Source of the DNA: an uncultured Eubacterium sp.
GTDB lineage: Bacteria; Bacillota; Clostridia; Lachnospirales; Lachnospiraceae
Length of the DNA: 52,784 bases
Assembly: GCA_910584065.1 (NCBI GenBank)
Contig: CAJTZN010000025.1
Location: 1 to 52,784 of the forward strand
Direction: 5' to 3'
Every line of letters starts with the position of its first letter. Within the stretch, counting starts at the first letter, position 1. The notes below the pieces were generated by a model. The model searched no databases. It was not told the origin of the DNA and saw only the letters and a list, made by a program, of their open reading frames with translations. The translations under genes were made by a program, and so were the position numbers. Positions 41,784 through 51,164 of this stretch are shown piece after piece.

Positions 41784-42983
41784 ATGAAATATATCATTGT
41801 TTTGGGCGATGGCATGGCGGATGAACCGCTGGAACAGCTGGGAGGAAAGACGCCGCTTGCCTATGCGAAAACGCCCTGGATGGATGAGATATCGAAAAAG
41901 TCAGAGATCGGGCTGGCGAAGACGATCCCGGACGGCATGAAGCCGGGGAGTGATACGGCGAATCTCGCCGTTCTCGGCTACAACCCGAAGCAGTACTACA
42001 CGGGGCGATCCCCGCTCGAAGCGCTCAGCATCGGCGTGGATATGGAGGAAAAAGATATTGCGATCCGCTGTAATCTCGTCACGGTTTCGGATGATTCCCT
42101 GCCGTATGAAGAGAAGACGATCGTGGATCACAGCAGCAGCGAGATCTCGACTGAGGATGCGGCGGTACTTTTGGACGCCGTCAGGGACGTGCTGGAAGAT
42201 GATGTGTACCGGTTCTATCTCGGAACGAGCTACCGCCATTGTACGATCTGGAAAGAGGGGGACGTGGTGGAACTGACGCCGCCCCACGATATTTTAGGGA
42301 AGGTGATCGGAGAGTATCTGCCAGATGATGAGATCCTTCGTGAGAAGATGAAACGCAGTTACGACATACTGAACCATCATCCGTTAAATGAGGAGCGGGC
42401 AAGAAAAGGACTGAACAAGGCAAATTCGATCTGGTTCTGGGGCGCGGGGACGAAACCGGCGCTAGACTCGTTCGAGGGCAAATTCGGGAAGAAGGGCGCG
42501 ATGATCTCCGCCGTAGACCTTTTGAAAGGAATCGCGGTCGGAGCCGCTATGACAAATATAGAAGTCGAGGGCGCGGACGGAACGCTTGAGACAAATTATG
42601 AAGGAAAGGCGTCGGCGGCCGTGAAAGCGGTGATGGAAAACGGCAGTGATTTCGTTTATATCCACGTCGAGGCGCCGGATGAAATGGGTCATCAGGGAAG
42701 CGTCGAGAGGAAAGTAAAGGCGATCGAGTACCTTGACGGCAGGGTGATCGGCCCTGTATATGAGCAGATGAAAAAGAGTGGAGAGGACTTCCGCCTGCTC
42801 GTGATGCCGGACCATCCCACACCGATCCGGACGAGGACGCATTCGAGTGATCCGGTTCCCTATATGCGGTACGACAGCGCGGCAGAGCAGGATCACGAAT
42901 GGGATTATAATGAGAAGGAAGCGAAGGAGAGCGGGCATTACCTTGACGAAGGTTATACGCTGATCCGGGAATTTTTGAAATAA
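41784..42983 (+). CDS. ApgM-like phosphoglycerate mutase, proposed homoserine kinase
   Basis: A 399-residue member of the archaeal-type cofactor-independent phosphoglycerate mutase family (alkaline-phosphatase fold): IIVLGDGMADEPLEQLGGKT, SDTANLAVLGYNP, metal-binding VHVEAPDEMGHQGS and MPDHPTPIRTRTHSSDPVPY. A subgroup of this family is proposed to replace ThrB as homoserine kinase. Its place directly between hom and lysC, with no thrB visible, supports that role over glycolysis. The ATG 41784 follows AAAGGA by 10 bases; an upstream TTG is disfavoured. The activity is inferred. Confidence 0.85.
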   Translation: MKYIIVLGDGMADEPLEQLGGKTPLAYAKTPWMDEISKKSEIGLAKTIPDGMKPGSDTANLAVLGYNPKQYYTGRSPLEALSIGVDMEEKDIAIRCNLVTVSDDSLPYEEKTIVDHSSSEISTEDAAVLLDAVRDVLEDDVYRFYLGTSYRHCTIWKEGDVVELTPPHDILGKVIGEYLPDDEILREKMKRSYDILNHHPLNEERARKGLNKANSIWFWGAGTKPALDSFEGKFGKKGAMISAVDLLKGIAVGAAMTNIEVEGADGTLETNYEGKASAAVKAVMENGSDFVYIHVEAPDEMGHQGSVERKVKAIEYLDGRVIGPVYEQMKKSGEDFRLLVMPDHPTPIRTRTHSSDPVPYMRYDSAAEQDHEWDYNEKEAKESGHYLDEGYTLIREFLK

Positions 42984-43023
42984 AACGATGGCGTCTGATG
43001 GGGCGCCGGAATGAGAGGTAGAC

Positions 43024-44229
43024 ATGTTAGTTGTGAAAAAATTCGGCGGGACGTCGGTCGCAAACAAAGAGCGTATTTTTAATGTGGCGAACCGCTGTAT
43101 TGAAGATTATAAAAAAGGGAATGACGTTGTAGTCGTACTTTCCGCGATGGGGAAACAGACAGATGTTCTTTTGGATATGGCGAATGATATTAACCCGAAC
43201 GCGTCGAAACGAGAGTTGGATATGCTTTTGACGACAGGGGAGCAGACATCGGTGGCGCTCATGGCGATGGCGATGCACTCGCTCGGTGTTCCGGCGATCT
43301 CGCTGAATGCGTTTCAGGTGGCGATGCACACGACGTCGGTTTCCGGGAACGCCAGGCTGAAAAAGATTGACAAAGAGCGCATCGAACACGAACTGGAGCA
43401 GCGAAAGATCGTGATCGTCACAGGGTTTCAGGGAATCAGCCGCTACGACGATTACACGACGCTCGGACGAGGCGGGTCTGACACGACAGCCGTTGCGCTG
43501 GCAGCCTCCCTCCATGCGGATGCCTGTGAGATCTACACGGATGTGGACGGTGTATATACGGCCGATCCGCGCATTGTAAAAGACGCAAAGAAACTGGATG
43601 AGATCACGTATGACGAGATGCTGGAACTGGCGAGCCTCGGCGCGGGAGTTCTTCACAACCGCTCGGTAGAAATGGCGAAAAAATACGGGGTACGGCTGGT
43701 CGTTCGCTCCAGCCTGAACACATCGGAAGGTACTATGGTTAAGGAGGAAGTTAAGATGGAAAAAATGCTTGTAAGCGGAGTGGCATGTGATAAAAATGTA
43801 GTGAGGATCGCGGTAGTCGGATTGGAGGATCAGCCGGGAGTGGCCTTTAAGCTGTTCCGTCATCTTGCGAACCATAACGTAAACGTAGATATGATCCTTC
43901 AGTCGATCGGACGCGACAATACGAAGGATATCAGCTTTACCGTAACGGAAGATATGGCGGATGTGGCGGTGGAAACCGTGGAGCGCCACCGCAGCGGCAG
44001 CCTGAAATGCCAGGATGTCAAGGTGAAAAAGAACGTGGCAAAAGTATCGGTGGTCGGCGCCGGTATGCAGACGAACCCGGGCGTAGCGGCCAGGATGTTT
44101 GAGGCGCTTTATGACGCGAATGTCAATATCCAGCAGATCTCGACGTCGGAAATCCGCGTTACGGTCCTGATCGACCGCGCGGAGACGGATAAGGCGATGA
44201 ACGCCGTGCACAAGGAATTTGATTTCTAA
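43024..44229 (+). CDS. lysC: Aspartate kinase
   Basis: A 401-residue enzyme phosphorylating aspartate, the first step to lysine, threonine and methionine. KKFGGTSVANKERIFNVA is the N-terminal signature; TTLGRGGSDTTAVALAASL binds substrate; two ACT domains follow from about residue 260 (RIAVVGLEDQPGVAFKLF and KVSVVGAGMQTNPGVAARMF). An internal in-frame ATG preceded by AAGGAGG (near 43742-43756, before MEKMLVSGVA) could start a separate regulatory beta subunit, as in some Bacillus aspartate kinases. No lysine riboswitch is seen in the 40-base gap upstream. Confidence 0.96.
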   Translation: MLVVKKFGGTSVANKERIFNVANRCIEDYKKGNDVVVVLSAMGKQTDVLLDMANDINPNASKRELDMLLTTGEQTSVALMAMAMHSLGVPAISLNAFQVAMHTTSVSGNARLKKIDKERIEHELEQRKIVIVTGFQGISRYDDYTTLGRGGSDTTAVALAASLHADACEIYTDVDGVYTADPRIVKDAKKLDEITYDEMLELASLGAGVLHNRSVEMAKKYGVRLVVRSSLNTSEGTMVKEEVKMEKMLVSGVACDKNVVRIAVVGLEDQPGVAFKLFRHLANHNVNVDMILQSIGRDNTKDISFTVTEDMADVAVETVERHRSGSLKCQDVKVKKNVAKVSVVGAGMQTNPGVAARMFEALYDANVNIQQISTSEIRVTVLIDRAETDKAMNAVHKEFDF

Positions 44230-44258
44230 AGAACGCAGAGCAAAGGGAAATGAAAGAA

Positions 44259-44498
44259 ATGTTACTGGATTCGCTGAGTAAGGAACAAAAAGACCAGATG
44301 CTGGAAGAAATCGCCTATTTTTTCAATGAGGAATTTGAACTGGATCTCGGCATCATCGGCCGGGAAACCATTTTTGATTTTTTTCAGGATAATCTGGCAA
44401 AATATATTTATAACCGCGCGTTAGATGATGCGAAGAAATTTTACGAGAGAAATGCTTCAAATATGGAAGCGGATTATTACGCGTTATATAAAGACTGA
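44259..44498 (+). CDS. DUF2164 family protein
   Basis: A 79-residue helical protein; FNEEFELDLGIIGRETIFDF then LAKYIYNRALDDAKKFYE matches DUF2164, function unknown. An ATG at 44250 is 2 bases from the AAAGGG ribosome site and so is less likely than the ATG at 44259 (11 bases). It lies 30 bases after lysC and 26 before the response regulator and may be co-transcribed with either. Confidence 0.8.
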   Translation: MLLDSLSKEQKDQMLEEIAYFFNEEFELDLGIIGRETIFDFFQDNLAKYIYNRALDDAKKFYERNASNMEADYYALYKD

Positions 44499-44524
44499 GA
44501 AAAAAACTTCGGAGGGCAGGCAGA

Positions 44525-45256
44525 ATGAAGGAACGTCTGAGGATTGCCGTTTGTGAGGATGACGACACACAGCGGGATTACATCCTTTCCCTGGTGACAG
44601 GGTGGGCGGGGAAAAAAGGAATCCCGTGTGAAACGTCCGGTTATATCAGTGCCGAGCAGCTGATATTTTCGTTTGACGGGTATTTTCCCTATGATATTTA
44701 TATTCTCGATATCCAAATGGGGAAAATGAACGGCATGGAACTGGCGAGAAAGATCAGGGAGATGGATGCTAAGGCGTCGATCCTTTTTCTGACCGGCGTA
44801 AAAGATTACGCACTCGAAGGTTATGAAGTCGGCGCTGTCCGGTATTTAATGAAGCCGGTCAGGGAAGATGAGTTTTTCCGTATCATGGACGAGATGGCGG
44901 AAAAAGAAAAGGAGACGAGTGTAGAATGCTTTTTGCTGGAAACGGGAACGACGATACAGAAGATCCCGTTTCGCGATATTTGGTATGTTGAATCGCAGGG
45001 ACATTATCTGCAAATGGCTTTCGGGGATCAGAAGGTGCAGTGGAAATCGAGTCTCGGCAGCGTGCAGGATCTGTTTGAGAGGCACGGTTTCGTGATGACG
45101 CGGCGCGGCTTGCTGGTGAACGTGGGACGGATCTCGCACGTTGGAAAGACCGGGTGTGTTTTGGATAACGGCGAGGGGGTACCGGTCAGCAGAAGCCACT
45201 TCAAGGCGGTCAATGAGGCGTTTATCCGATATTATAAAACGGATTCGCCACAATAA
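44525..45256 (+). CDS. LytTR-family response regulator
   Basis: A 243-residue AgrA/VirR-type regulator. The receiver domain (RIAVCEDDDTQRDYILSLVT) has the phospho-acceptor Asp62 (YILDIQMGKMNGMEL) and the lysine in YLMKPVREDEF. The LytTR DNA-binding domain (about 150-243) includes IWYVESQGHYLQM and VNVGRISHV. Such regulators bind pairs of direct repeats. GGAGG lies upstream of the ATG. A partner kinase gene follows after 21 bases. Confidence 0.92.
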   Translation: MKERLRIAVCEDDDTQRDYILSLVTGWAGKKGIPCETSGYISAEQLIFSFDGYFPYDIYILDIQMGKMNGMELARKIREMDAKASILFLTGVKDYALEGYEVGAVRYLMKPVREDEFFRIMDEMAEKEKETSVECFLLETGTTIQKIPFRDIWYVESQGHYLQMAFGDQKVQWKSSLGSVQDLFERHGFVMTRRGLLVNVGRISHVGKTGCVLDNGEGVPVSRSHFKAVNEAFIRYYKTDSPQ

Positions 45257-45277
45257 ATACGGAGGGAATGATGTAAC

Positions 45278-46000
45278 GTGCAGATGGTTGTTGGAATTGC
45301 TGTCTGGATTTTGACGGTAGTGCTGGCAGTGGTTATTACAACTTTTGTAGTTACAAGGCGGGAAGAGAACCTGTTTGACGAGTATCAGGATAAGATCCTG
45401 AAAACCCAGCGCGAGGAAGTGCAGAATATATATAAGACGATGCGCGGGTGGCGGCACGATTACCATAATCATATGCAGAAGATCAAGGCCCATCTGGCGC
45501 TCGGGCAGTTTCAGGAAGTCACGGAGTATTTGAACCGTCTGGAAAAAGATCTGGACGAAATTGACATCACGTACCGGACAGGGAATGTAAGTGTGGATGC
45601 GATCTTAAACAGCAAACTGACTGTGGCGTCGGATAAGGACATCGAGATCAACTGCAAGGCGAAGGTGCCAAAGGAGCTTTCGGTCAGTGACGTCGATCTC
45701 TGCGTGATCATCGGGAATCTCGTGGATAACAGTCTGGAATCATGCAAAAAGATGGGCGACGACGAAAAGAAGTTCCTCCGGGTTTACATCGGTGTTTTTA
45801 AGAAACAGCTTTACATTTCGATCATGAATTCTACGAATGAGGAGGAACGGAAACAGAGCCACGAGTTTGTGAGCCGAAAGTGGGGAAATCACGGGCACGG
45901 ATTGAAGCGGATCGACAACATCGTGGAAAAGAATCAGGGATTTATCAACCGTAAAAATGAGCCGGGCGTATTTGTCACGGAGGTCATGCTGCCGCTGTAG
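45278..46000 (+). CDS. GHKL sensor histidine kinase, short form
   Basis: A 240-residue kinase with a single N-terminal membrane helix (VVGIAVWILTVVLAVVITTF) and no multi-span sensor domain, unlike AgrC. The phospho-acceptor region is WRHDYHNHMQKIKAHLALGQ (His60), the N-box is IIGNLVDNSLESC, and the G-box GHGLKRIDNIVEKNQG. It starts at GTG with GGAGGG 11 bases upstream. The missing sensor domain suggests it senses via a partner in the membrane, possibly the ABC exporter that follows. Confidence 0.9.
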   Translation: MQMVVGIAVWILTVVLAVVITTFVVTRREENLFDEYQDKILKTQREEVQNIYKTMRGWRHDYHNHMQKIKAHLALGQFQEVTEYLNRLEKDLDEIDITYRTGNVSVDAILNSKLTVASDKDIEINCKAKVPKELSVSDVDLCVIIGNLVDNSLESCKKMGDDEKKFLRVYIGVFKKQLYISIMNSTNEEERKQSHEFVSRKWGNHGHGLKRIDNIVEKNQGFINRKNEPGVFVTEVMLPL

Positions 46001-46013
46001 AAAAAAGGATAAG

Positions 46014-46060
46014 ACGTTTTATGAACGGATTTTTACCATTCGTGCATAAAACGTTTTTTT
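46014..46060 (+). terminator. Terminator after the two-component genes
   Basis: ACGTTTTATGAACG (46014-46027) pairs with CGTGCATAAAACGT (46041-46054) with one mismatch region, followed by six or more T residues. It separates the kinase gene from the ABC transporter genes. Confidence 0.8.
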
Positions 46061-46130
46061 CTTTTTCCATCGTGTAAACTGAGGATAAGATTTTTGTAAA
46101 AGCTTTGGAATTTTGAAATGGAGGGATCAT

Positions 46131-47978
46131 ATGGGGAACAGAGAATACATGAATACGAAGCGGATCTTCAAAAATCTATCTGCCGTTTATCGGGAATTGT
46201 TCCGGTATGCAGGGAAGAGCATTTGGCAGCTGCCGTTATACGCGCTGGTCTGTATTATGCTGCCGCTGCTGCTCAGCGCGATACCGGCCGTCGCGATCGA
46301 GATGCTGACGCAGGGCGATCTGGGCAAGTACGTGTTTGGCATCAGCGCACTGCTGGCCGCCAGTACGCTGCTGACCGTCGTTCGTATTTTTTTGGCAAAC
46401 CGATTTGACCTGAATATTATGGGAATGCGCATTCAAACATTCTGCGCCCGCTTATTGCGCAAATGCCTGACGATGGATTTTTGCAATCTGGAGCCGGCAG
46501 AAAAGCAGAAAAAGATGTTCCGCGGTATGTACAGTGTCACGAACAACGGGCGCGGAGTGGAAGGGCTCGTCCGCTATTCATTTGAATTATTTTATGGTTT
46601 TTTTGGCTTGTTATCATACGGAACGATCATGTTTACCATGCACTGGAGTGTTTTAGCCATTGTTGCGGTGACGACGGTTGTTACATTTTTACTGAAAAAT
46701 CACGCGATCCTCTACTGGCGAAAGCTGGCGGACGACCGCTATAAAGCGGGGCGCGTCAATTCCATGCTGGAACATCAGGGAATATCGTTGGAGTACGGGA
46801 AGGATATCCGGATCTATCATGTGGAACACTGGTTTCGCGACATTTTTGATGAACAGATCCAAATCATGCGGCGTGTGATCGCCAAACAGGAGCTGCACTG
46901 GTACCTCTCGTCGGCGGGAGAGCAGGTGGGAAATCTGATCCGTGATTTCGTGATGTATATGATCCTGATCCGAATGGTGCTGAATGGCAGTATATCGGTG
47001 GCGCAGTTTACGTTTTATGTTGGCGTTGTGGCCAGTTTTTCCGTGTGGATGAATGACACGGTCCAGCACTTGTCACAAGTGATGGAGACAAATGTAGAAA
47101 CAGATCATTATATGGAGGCGATGGACATCCGGGATGTGTTCCGTCATGGAAGCGGAAAGACGCCGGATCTGTCCCGTGGGATGTCGATCGAGTTTCGCGA
47201 TGTGTCCTTCTGCTATGAGGAAAACGGAGAGGACATATTGTCCCATCTCAGTTTCCGTATCGAGCCAGGGGAAAAAGTGGCGCTCGTGGGAAATAATGGA
47301 GCCGGAAAGACAACGATCGTCAAATTGTTGTGTGGGTTTTATCTGCCGACGGAAGGAGAGGTGCTCGTTAATGGAATCAGTACGAAAGATTATGATATGG
47401 ACGAGTATGGCAGGCTGATCTCTCCGGTATTCCAGGATGGATTTATGTCCGCGTTTACCGTGGCGATGAATGTCGCGGGCGGAAAGGAAGAGGACATCGA
47501 TGGCGACAGGGTGCGCCATTGCCTGCGGGAAGCGGATGTATGGGAGAAGATCCGTTCCCTGGAAGGGAAAGAGGATACGTATATTACCCAGATGCTTGAC
47601 CGGGACGGCGTCAATTTTTCGGGCGGGGAGATCCAGAAACTTCTGATCGCCCGGGCGCTGTACAAAGACGGAAAATGTCTGATCCTGGACGAGCCGACGA
47701 GCGCGCTGGACCCGATCGCGGAAAGCCGCATTTACGAGATGTACAATGAGATGACGAAAGAAAAGACTTCCATATTTATCTCGCATCGTCTGGCGAGCAC
47801 CCGCTTCTGCGATGAGATCCTGTTTTTGGAAAATGGAAGGGTGGCGGAACGCGGAACGCACGAGGAACTTTTGGCAGAGAAAGGCGCCTACGCTGAAATG
47901 TTTGAGATACAGAGCCACTATTATGCGAAAGACGAAAAGGCAGGCAAGGAACAATTTCAGAAAGGGGGATTCCTATGA
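46131..47978 (+). CDS. ABC exporter half-transporter, subunit 1
   Basis: A 615-residue fusion of a six-helix membrane domain (about residues 30-330) and a nucleotide-binding domain. Walker A is GNNGAGKTTI, the signature is FSGGEIQKLL, Walker B is CLILDEPTSALDP, followed by the H-loop FISHRLAS. Such exporters move peptides, lipids or drugs. GGAGGG just before the ATG favours 46131 over an earlier TTG. It overlaps the next gene by 4 bases (ATGA), so the two most likely form a heterodimer. Confidence 0.9.
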   Translation: MGNREYMNTKRIFKNLSAVYRELFRYAGKSIWQLPLYALVCIMLPLLLSAIPAVAIEMLTQGDLGKYVFGISALLAASTLLTVVRIFLANRFDLNIMGMRIQTFCARLLRKCLTMDFCNLEPAEKQKKMFRGMYSVTNNGRGVEGLVRYSFELFYGFFGLLSYGTIMFTMHWSVLAIVAVTTVVTFLLKNHAILYWRKLADDRYKAGRVNSMLEHQGISLEYGKDIRIYHVEHWFRDIFDEQIQIMRRVIAKQELHWYLSSAGEQVGNLIRDFVMYMILIRMVLNGSISVAQFTFYVGVVASFSVWMNDTVQHLSQVMETNVETDHYMEAMDIRDVFRHGSGKTPDLSRGMSIEFRDVSFCYEENGEDILSHLSFRIEPGEKVALVGNNGAGKTTIVKLLCGFYLPTEGEVLVNGISTKDYDMDEYGRLISPVFQDGFMSAFTVAMNVAGGKEEDIDGDRVRHCLREADVWEKIRSLEGKEDTYITQMLDRDGVNFSGGEIQKLLIARALYKDGKCLILDEPTSALDPIAESRIYEMYNEMTKEKTSIFISHRLASTRFCDEILFLENGRVAERGTHEELLAEKGAYAEMFEIQSHYYAKDEKAGKEQFQKGGFL

Positions 47979-49813
47979 AAAACAGAAACGCAGTCCGGCT
48001 CGTACTGAAAATCGTACACCGGTTATGTCCCAGTTTTTTACCGCTGCTCGTGTTGATGAAATTGGCAGGTACGGCGATTCCTTATGTAAATATCGTAGGC
48101 AGCAGTATGATCATTGATGCGCTGCTGCAAAGAAAGGAGTTTGACCAGATTTTCCAGTACGCACTGTGGATGGTCGGCCTGAACTTTGTACTGAACATGC
48201 TGTGCTGGGGCCTTGACAAACTTGTAAATATAAGGAAGTATCTGCTGGCGGAATGGATCCAGAAAATGATTTCTGAAAAAGGATTAACGCTGGATTACGA
48301 GATACTGGAAAAGAAGGAAACACTGGAGTGCATCCATAAGGCGAGAGAGGGAATGAATACAAATGGGGACATTACGGTTTTCTGCGACAGGCTGGCCAAT
48401 ATGATCGGGGTTGTGTCCGATCTGATCTACGCGGTCGTCTTGTTTATTCCCGTGTTCTTTGCCGTGGGAGATATGCCAGTGACCACGTTTTTTGGTTTTG
48501 TCCAGTCGCATTTCGGCAGCTTTTCGCTAAACCTCGTATTAGTGGGCCAGCTCTTACTTCTTGCCTGGGGCCAGCGGCGAATGGGAGCGCTGCGAAAGGA
48601 GGAATTTGACATCAACGTCGATGCAAACAGGCATTACTTTTATTACGTGTCGTTTCTGATGGATACGTCGAATTATGGAAAAGGAAAAGATGTGCGGATG
48701 TACGATTTTGCCGACACGATCTGCGGTAGGTTTCAGCAGGACATCGGCAGTATGCTGAATGTCTTTACGGAGATGAGAAAGCGGATCGAAAAATATTCTT
48801 TCCTCAATGAATGCGGCAGCGTGGCCTATACGATCGCCAGTTATATTTACGTCGGTGTCAAAGCGGGACTCGGCCTGATCAGTATCGGAAGCGTGGCAAG
48901 GTATGTGGGGGCGTTCACGAAATTCAGCGTGGCGATGGGAAGCGTCGTCAGAACCTATATGGACATTTCCATCTGTGCGCAGTATCTCGCCTATTTTGAA
49001 GAATTTATGTGCATTGAAAATCAAAAATACAACGGTACGCTGCCGATCGAAAAACGGGATGACAATGAATATGAGTTTGAATTCCGGGACGTGTCATTTT
49101 CGTATCCAAACAATAAGGAGCCGGTATTAAAGCATATTACGATGAAGCTGAAAGTCGGAAAGAAGATGTCGCTCGTCGGGCCAAACGGCGCCGGCAAGTC
49201 AACGTTTATCAAGCTTTTGTGCCGTCTGTATGATCCGACCGAGGGCCAGATCCTGCTGAATGGCGTGGATATCCGCTACTATGATTACAATGAGTATATC
49301 CAGCTGTTTTCGGTGGTCTTTCAGGATTTCAAACTGTTTTCGTTCTCGATCGCGGAAAACGTGGCGGTGTCGAAAGAACTTGATGAAAGGAAAGTCAGAA
49401 GCTGCCTGGAAAAAGCCGGTTTTTCCGAGAGGCTCGGCACACTGGATCAGGACATCCATACGAGTCTTTATAAGCTGGAGGAGGACGGAGTCGAGATTTC
49501 TGGCGGAGAGGCGCAGAAGATCGCAATCGCCCGCGCGCTGTACAAGGATTCGCCGCTCGTTATCCTCGACGAGCCGACGAGCGCGCTGGACCCGGTGTCG
49601 GAGTATGAGATTTACCAGAGTTTTGATAAGCTGGTGGGAGACAAGACTGCCATATACATTTCACACCGCATGTCAAGCTGCCGTTTCTGCAATCAGATCC
49701 TCGTGTTTGACGGCGGTCAGATCGTGCAGCAGGGAAGCCACGAGGAGCTGCTCAGGGATGAGGAGGGGCTTTACCATGAGATGTGGAACGCGCAGGCGCA
49801 GTATTATGCATGA
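47975..49813 (+). CDS. ABC exporter half-transporter, subunit 2
   Basis: A 612-residue partner with the same layout: membrane domain (about 20-320), Walker A GPNGAGKSTF, signature ISGGEAQKIA, Walker B VILDEPTSALDP, and H-loop YISHRMSS. AAAGGGGG precedes the ATG inside the end of subunit 1, giving coupled translation. Both sites look catalytically complete. There is no substrate peptide gene, processing peptidase or immunity gene next to the pair, so the cargo is unknown; the neighbouring LytTR system may regulate it. Confidence 0.9.
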   Translation: MKNRNAVRLVLKIVHRLCPSFLPLLVLMKLAGTAIPYVNIVGSSMIIDALLQRKEFDQIFQYALWMVGLNFVLNMLCWGLDKLVNIRKYLLAEWIQKMISEKGLTLDYEILEKKETLECIHKAREGMNTNGDITVFCDRLANMIGVVSDLIYAVVLFIPVFFAVGDMPVTTFFGFVQSHFGSFSLNLVLVGQLLLLAWGQRRMGALRKEEFDINVDANRHYFYYVSFLMDTSNYGKGKDVRMYDFADTICGRFQQDIGSMLNVFTEMRKRIEKYSFLNECGSVAYTIASYIYVGVKAGLGLISIGSVARYVGAFTKFSVAMGSVVRTYMDISICAQYLAYFEEFMCIENQKYNGTLPIEKRDDNEYEFEFRDVSFSYPNNKEPVLKHITMKLKVGKKMSLVGPNGAGKSTFIKLLCRLYDPTEGQILLNGVDIRYYDYNEYIQLFSVVFQDFKLFSFSIAENVAVSKELDERKVRSCLEKAGFSERLGTLDQDIHTSLYKLEEDGVEISGGEAQKIAIARALYKDSPLVILDEPTSALDPVSEYEIYQSFDKLVGDKTAIYISHRMSSCRFCNQILVFDGGQIVQQGSHEELLRDEEGLYHEMWNAQAQYYA

Positions 49814-49867
49814 GATGATGCGGGGAAATGGCGCCGGCATGATCAGGCTGGACAGGAGGAGATGAGT

Positions 49868-49978
49868 ATGTTAAGATTAGGAAAACAGAAACGGGCGCCG
49901 CCTTTGTTTTGGGACGGGGATGGCGTTCACTACTTTATACGAGGAGTGTGGCAAAATGAAAGAGATCAAGAGATATGA
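49868..49978 (+). CDS. Possible small protein, 36 residues
   Basis: A short frame (MLRLGKQKRAPPLFWDGDGV, then HYFIRGVWQNERDQEI) with GGAGG about 9 bases before its ATG and a basic start. It overlaps the RidA start in another frame. It may be the stump of a longer gene cut at the edge of the decayed region. I do not recognise it. Confidence 0.35.
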   Translation: MLRLGKQKRAPPLFWDGDGVHYFIRGVWQNERDQEI

Positions 49979-50321
49979 CATTAGTGAGGATTGGGCACAT
50001 TCAGGAATTATTCAAGCGGGAGACTATTGCTTTATAAATTACTGTGTCCGTAATATAGGCGGTACGATTGAAGAACAAATTGACGGTGCCTTTGATGAAA
50101 TGGAAGAGCGACTGGCATTAGTGGGATTGACGCTGGAACATGTCGTACAGATGAATTGTCTGTTTAAAAATATCTGGGATATTCCGGTAATGGAAAAGGT
50201 AATTAAGAGAAGATTTCATGGCAAATATCCTGTGCGCAAGTCATTTCAGACTGAATTTGCCGATCCGGGTAATCTGCTCTTTCAAGTGGATGGTATCGCC
50301 TATTCGGCAATAAATTCTTAG
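49956..50321 (+). CDS. RidA/YjgF family protein
   Basis: A 121-residue protein of the RidA (YjgF/YER057c/UK114) family, which hydrolyses reactive enamine/imine intermediates. Middle and end follow the family pattern (VRNIGGTIEEQIDGAFDEME, LEHVVQMNCLFKNI), with a family-like C-terminus. The conserved arginine usually near the pocket appears as RRFHGKYPVRKSFQ. GAGGAG lies 9 bases before the ATG at 49956; an in-frame extension upstream has no site. It is the first intact gene of an AT-rich right-hand region. Confidence 0.85.
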   Translation: MKEIKRYDISEDWAHSGIIQAGDYCFINYCVRNIGGTIEEQIDGAFDEMEERLALVGLTLEHVVQMNCLFKNIWDIPVMEKVIKRRFHGKYPVRKSFQTEFADPGNLLFQVDGIAYSAINS

Positions 50322-50386
50322 ATAAATAAGCTTTTTGCACCAGGTGCGTGAAAGAGAAAGCTACTGGAAAAGAGGAATTTGAATTA

Positions 50387-50641
50387 ATGAAAAATTTAAA
50401 ATTAGTAAAGGCTTCGGCAGAGTACCGCAACCAGATAAGTGACATGATGGAGGAATGGAATAATTATAATGAGAAAATTGTTCCCTACGCAATCCGCAGA
50501 TTGGATTATAGGGATTTTGAGAATTATTGTAACAGCTTGGAGATCAGGGATGATGGCAGTGGCTTGGTGCCGGATTCCACGTTTTTCTGTCTGGACACAG
50601 AGCGAAATATCATGGTCGGGGCAGTTAATATCAGACACTAA
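50387..50641 (+). pseudogene. N-terminal fragment of a GNAT acetyltransferase
   Basis: The frame MKNLKLVKASAEYRNQISDM to LDTERNIMVGAVNIRH matches the first half of a COG3981-type acetyltransferase and stops abruptly after NIRH, where intact relatives continue for about 90 residues with the acetyl-CoA motif. GAGGA precedes the ATG. The break at 50641 abuts a damaged CPBP gene. Confidence 0.7.
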
Positions 50642-50657
50642 ATCGGGATTCGTTGGG

Positions 50658-51093
50658 AAGTCAAAAGTAAAGGAAAATCAAGATTCAAAGCAGCGCACCG
50701 TACTTATAATTTATACCATCATATTTTATGGTTTATGGAGTTTGTTAGAGTTGTACTTGAAAACCAAAATTGGGATAGATGAATTTACAAAAGAAGTGTA
50801 TATCAAGTGCGTACTTTGGCTTATACCAGCAATACTGATTCATTTTGGCTTCAGCGATCGTATGTTCAGCAAAAAAGAGGAAATGAGTATTTTATCAATG
50901 GAAAACTTGTGGTAAGTGGATCTTTTGGAATCCACACCGTAATAGAGTTTTCATTTCTGCATTTACAGGCGGGGGATTTATTACTGTTTTGCTGTTAAGC
51001 TGTATTTTCAGTTTTGCTTTTATTAAGACGAAAAGTATCTGGACAGCTTTCTTTCTGCACTTTTGGTGGGATTTATTGCTTTTTATGTTTTGA
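50658..51093 (+). pseudogene. Frameshifted CPBP-type membrane protease remnant
   Basis: From about 50664 one frame reads SKQRTVLIIYTIIFYGLWSL, then IKCVLWLIPAILIHFG, the first membrane segments of a CPBP protein. After about 50915 a different frame continues with NPHRNRVFISAFTGGG and ends TAFFLHFWWDLLLFMF, the C-terminal motif of this family. No start codon and no EExxxR motif can be found, so an internal deletion and frameshift have destroyed it. It fills the 523-base gap between the GNAT fragment and the NUDIX gene; nothing else is visible there. Confidence 0.6.
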
Positions 51094-51164
51094 TAAGATG
51101 AATGATGAGATGGAACTGCCCGGAAATATACTGGCAGTCAAAAAAATTTAGGGGGAAATGAGAC

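Noticed and set aside
43027..44211. A 394-residue minus-strand frame.
   Set aside because: It mirrors lysC; composition is His/Arg-rich as typical for reverse frames.
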